A stretch of 7,571 nucleotides of DNA, from contig CAIMCU010000189.1 in the NCBI GenBank assembly GCA_903839585.1, positions 1-7,571 on the forward strand. The letters run 5' to 3'. The position numbers and the translations under genes were made by a program. Under the pieces are notes generated by a model, which did not search any database, had not been told where the DNA came from, and saw nothing but the letters and a program-made list of their open reading frames with translations. How positions within the stretch are numbered: position 1 is the stretch's first letter; every line of letters starts with the position of its first letter. Source of the stretch: an uncultured Actinomycetes bacterium (GTDB lineage: Bacteria; Actinomycetota; Actinomycetes; Nanopelagicales; Nanopelagicaceae). Below, piece by piece: positions 6,240 through 7,571 of the stretch.

Positions 6240-7571
6240 ATGACAGATTATGTTGCACCCGGTCAGCCAGGAAGTAAGGCAACCTTTAAAGCACGTTATG
6301 ACCACTGGATTGGTGGCGAGTATGTAAAACCAGCTTCAGGTCAGTACTTTGAAAATGTAACTCCAGTAACAGGAAAAGTTTTCTGTGAAGTTGCTCGAGG
6401 AAATGAAGCAGACATCAATAAGGCACTCGATGCAGCGCATGCAGCAGCAAAGGCATGGGGAAAAACTTCTGCAACAGCTCGTGCGATTATTTTGAACAAA
6501 ATCGCTGATCGTATGGAAGCAAACCTTGAGGCGATCGCTGTTGCTGAGACATGGGATAACGGAAAACCAATTCGCGAAACAATCAATGCGGATATCCCGC
6601 TAGCAATTGATCACTTTAGATACTTCGCTGGCGCAATTCGCGCACAGGAAGGTTCGCTCGGAGAGTTAGATGATGACACCGTTGCCTATCACTTCCATGA
6701 GCCGCTAGGTGTAGTCGGTCAGATTATTCCGTGGAACTTCCCAATTCTTATGGCTGTTTGGAAGCTTGCTCCAGCTTTAGCTGCTGGTAACTGCGTAGTT
6801 CTTAAGCCAGCAGAGCAGACACCAGCATCGATTATGTTCCTTATGGAGATTATCGCTGATCTTCTTCCCGCTGGTGTCGTAAATATCGTTAACGGCTTTG
6901 GTGTTGAGGCGGGAAAGCCTCTTGCATCATCTCCTCGTATTGCAAAGATTGCATTTACAGGCGAGACAACTACAGGTCGCTTAATCATGCAGTACGCATC
7001 AGAGAACATCATTCCCGTGACTCTTGAACTCGGCGGCAAGAGCCCAAATATCTTCTTCGCAGATGTTGCAGCTGAAAATGATGCTTTCTACGACAAGGCT
7101 CTTGAAGGCTTTACTCTCTTTGCTCTCAATCAGGGCGAGGTATGTACCTGTCCATCACGTGGCTTGATCGATGCAAAGATCTACGACAAGTTCCTTGGCG
7201 ATGTTACAAAGCGCACACAGGCAATCGTTCAAGGTCACCCATTAGATCTTGCAACTATGATCGGTGCCCAAGCGTCCAATGATCAGCTTGAAAAGATTCT
7301 TTCCTATATCGAGATTGGAAAGAAAGAGGGAGCAAAGGTAATTACGGGTGGTGAGCGCGCTGATTTAGGTGGCGAACTATCTGGTGGTTACTACGTAACT
7401 CCAACAATCTTCGAAGGCAAGAACTCAATGCGTATCTTCCAGGAAGAGATCTTTGGACCGGTTGTTTCCGTTACTAAGTTCGATGGGTATGACGATGCAA
7501 TGAAAATTGCAAACGACACCCTCTACGGACTCGGTGCCGGTGTATGGACTCGCGACATGAATACCGCTTAC
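6240..7571 (+). CDS. NAD-dependent aldehyde dehydrogenase, ExaC/ThcA-like (3' end outside window)
   Basis: The frame stays open to the last base, giving 444 residues of a family that usually has about 505, so some 60 C-terminal residues are missing. It oxidises aldehydes to acids with NAD(P)+ in the cytosol; relatives act on acetaldehyde and other short aldehydes in alcohol or xenobiotic breakdown. Visible motifs are [10 protein letters not shown] with the oxyanion Asn166, LKPAEQTP (Lys189 and Glu192, cofactor binding) and FTGETTTG (239-246, nucleotide-binding loop). The general base is Glu263 in LELGGKSPN and the nucleophile is Cys302 in [21 protein letters not shown] starts at residue 402. 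GEVCTCPSR, with a second Cys two residues on, and the opening [24 protein letters not shown] point to the AldA/ExaC/ThcA subgroup. The true substrate is not determined. It diverges from the DUF4287-DUF1801 gene across 112 bases containing an inverted repeat. Confidence 0.95.
   Translation, partial: MTDYVAPGQPGSKATFKARYDHWIGGEYVKPASGQYFENVTPVTGKVFCEVARGNEADINKALDAAHAAAKAWGKTSATARAIILNKIADRMEANLEAIAVAETWDNGKPIRETINADIPLAIDHFRYFAGAIRAQEGSLGELDDDTVAYHFHEPLGVVGQIIPWNFPILMAVWKLAPALAAGNCVVLKPAEQTPASIMFLMEIIADLLPAGVVNIVNGFGVEAGKPLASSPRIAKIAFTGETTTGRLIMQYASENIIPVTLELGGKSPNIFFADVAAENDAFYDKALEGFTLFALNQGEVCTCPSRGLIDAKIYDKFLGDVTKRTQAIVQGHPLDLATMIGAQASNDQLEKILSYIEIGKKEGAKVITGGERADLGGELSGGYYVTPTIFEGKNSMRIFQEEIFGPVVSVTKFDGYDDAMKIANDTLYGLGAGVWTRDMNTAY

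Noticed and set aside
6719..7039. Minus-strand open frame within the aldehyde dehydrogenase
   Set aside because: It is antisense to conserved dehydrogenase motifs and its translation resembles no family.

Overview
The window is a compact, mid-GC (by eye about 45-50%) bacterial chromosome segment. It holds eight protein-coding genes, no RNA genes and no mobile elements. Gene density is very high: two convergent gene pairs overlap at their stop codons, one start overlaps the preceding stop, and no gene-free stretch exceeds about 115 bases. Several starts have a TANNNT hexamer exactly 6 nt upstream and no clear Shine-Dalgarno, the layout expected of leaderless mRNAs, which are common in Actinobacteria. 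Together with the protein styles (ExaC/ThcA-like aldehyde dehydrogenase, SRPBCC, YCII and DUF1801 proteins), this suggests a small-genome, moderate-GC actinobacterium, perhaps a freshwater plankton lineage such as Nanopelagicales (acI). That placement is inference.

Layout. 1-228 is the C-terminal end of a TerC-type membrane protein (+). 244-726 is a SRPBCC-fold protein (+) and 786-1109 a small YCII/DGPF-domain protein (+). 1106-1864 is a nitroreductase (-), convergent with the YCII gene. A 92-base divergent intergenic region (1865-1956) separates it from katG (1957-4113, +). After a weak hairpin come uppP (4175-5011, +) and, overlapping it by ATGA, a DUF1801 protein with a C-terminal tail of three MORN-like 24-residue repeats (5008-5580, +). 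This runs tail to tail into a DUF4287-DUF1801 protein (5570-6127, -). A 112-base divergent intergenic region with an inverted repeat leads to an aldehyde dehydrogenase (6240 to the window edge, +), which is cut by the window end.

Functionally this is housekeeping and stress metabolism: peroxide removal (KatG), a flavin reductase (nitroreductase), undecaprenyl-pyrophosphate recycling for cell-wall synthesis (UppP) and aldehyde oxidation. I see no defence island, prophage, CRISPR array or biosynthetic cluster. The most interesting items are a perfect 13-bp palindrome in the -35/-10 spacer of the nitroreductase promoter, between that gene and katG; the DUF1801 plus MORN-like architecture facing a second DUF1801 protein; the recurring TANNNT-6 nt-start geometry, which also corrects one start; and the imperfect inverted repeat just upstream of the aldehyde dehydrogenase ribosome site.
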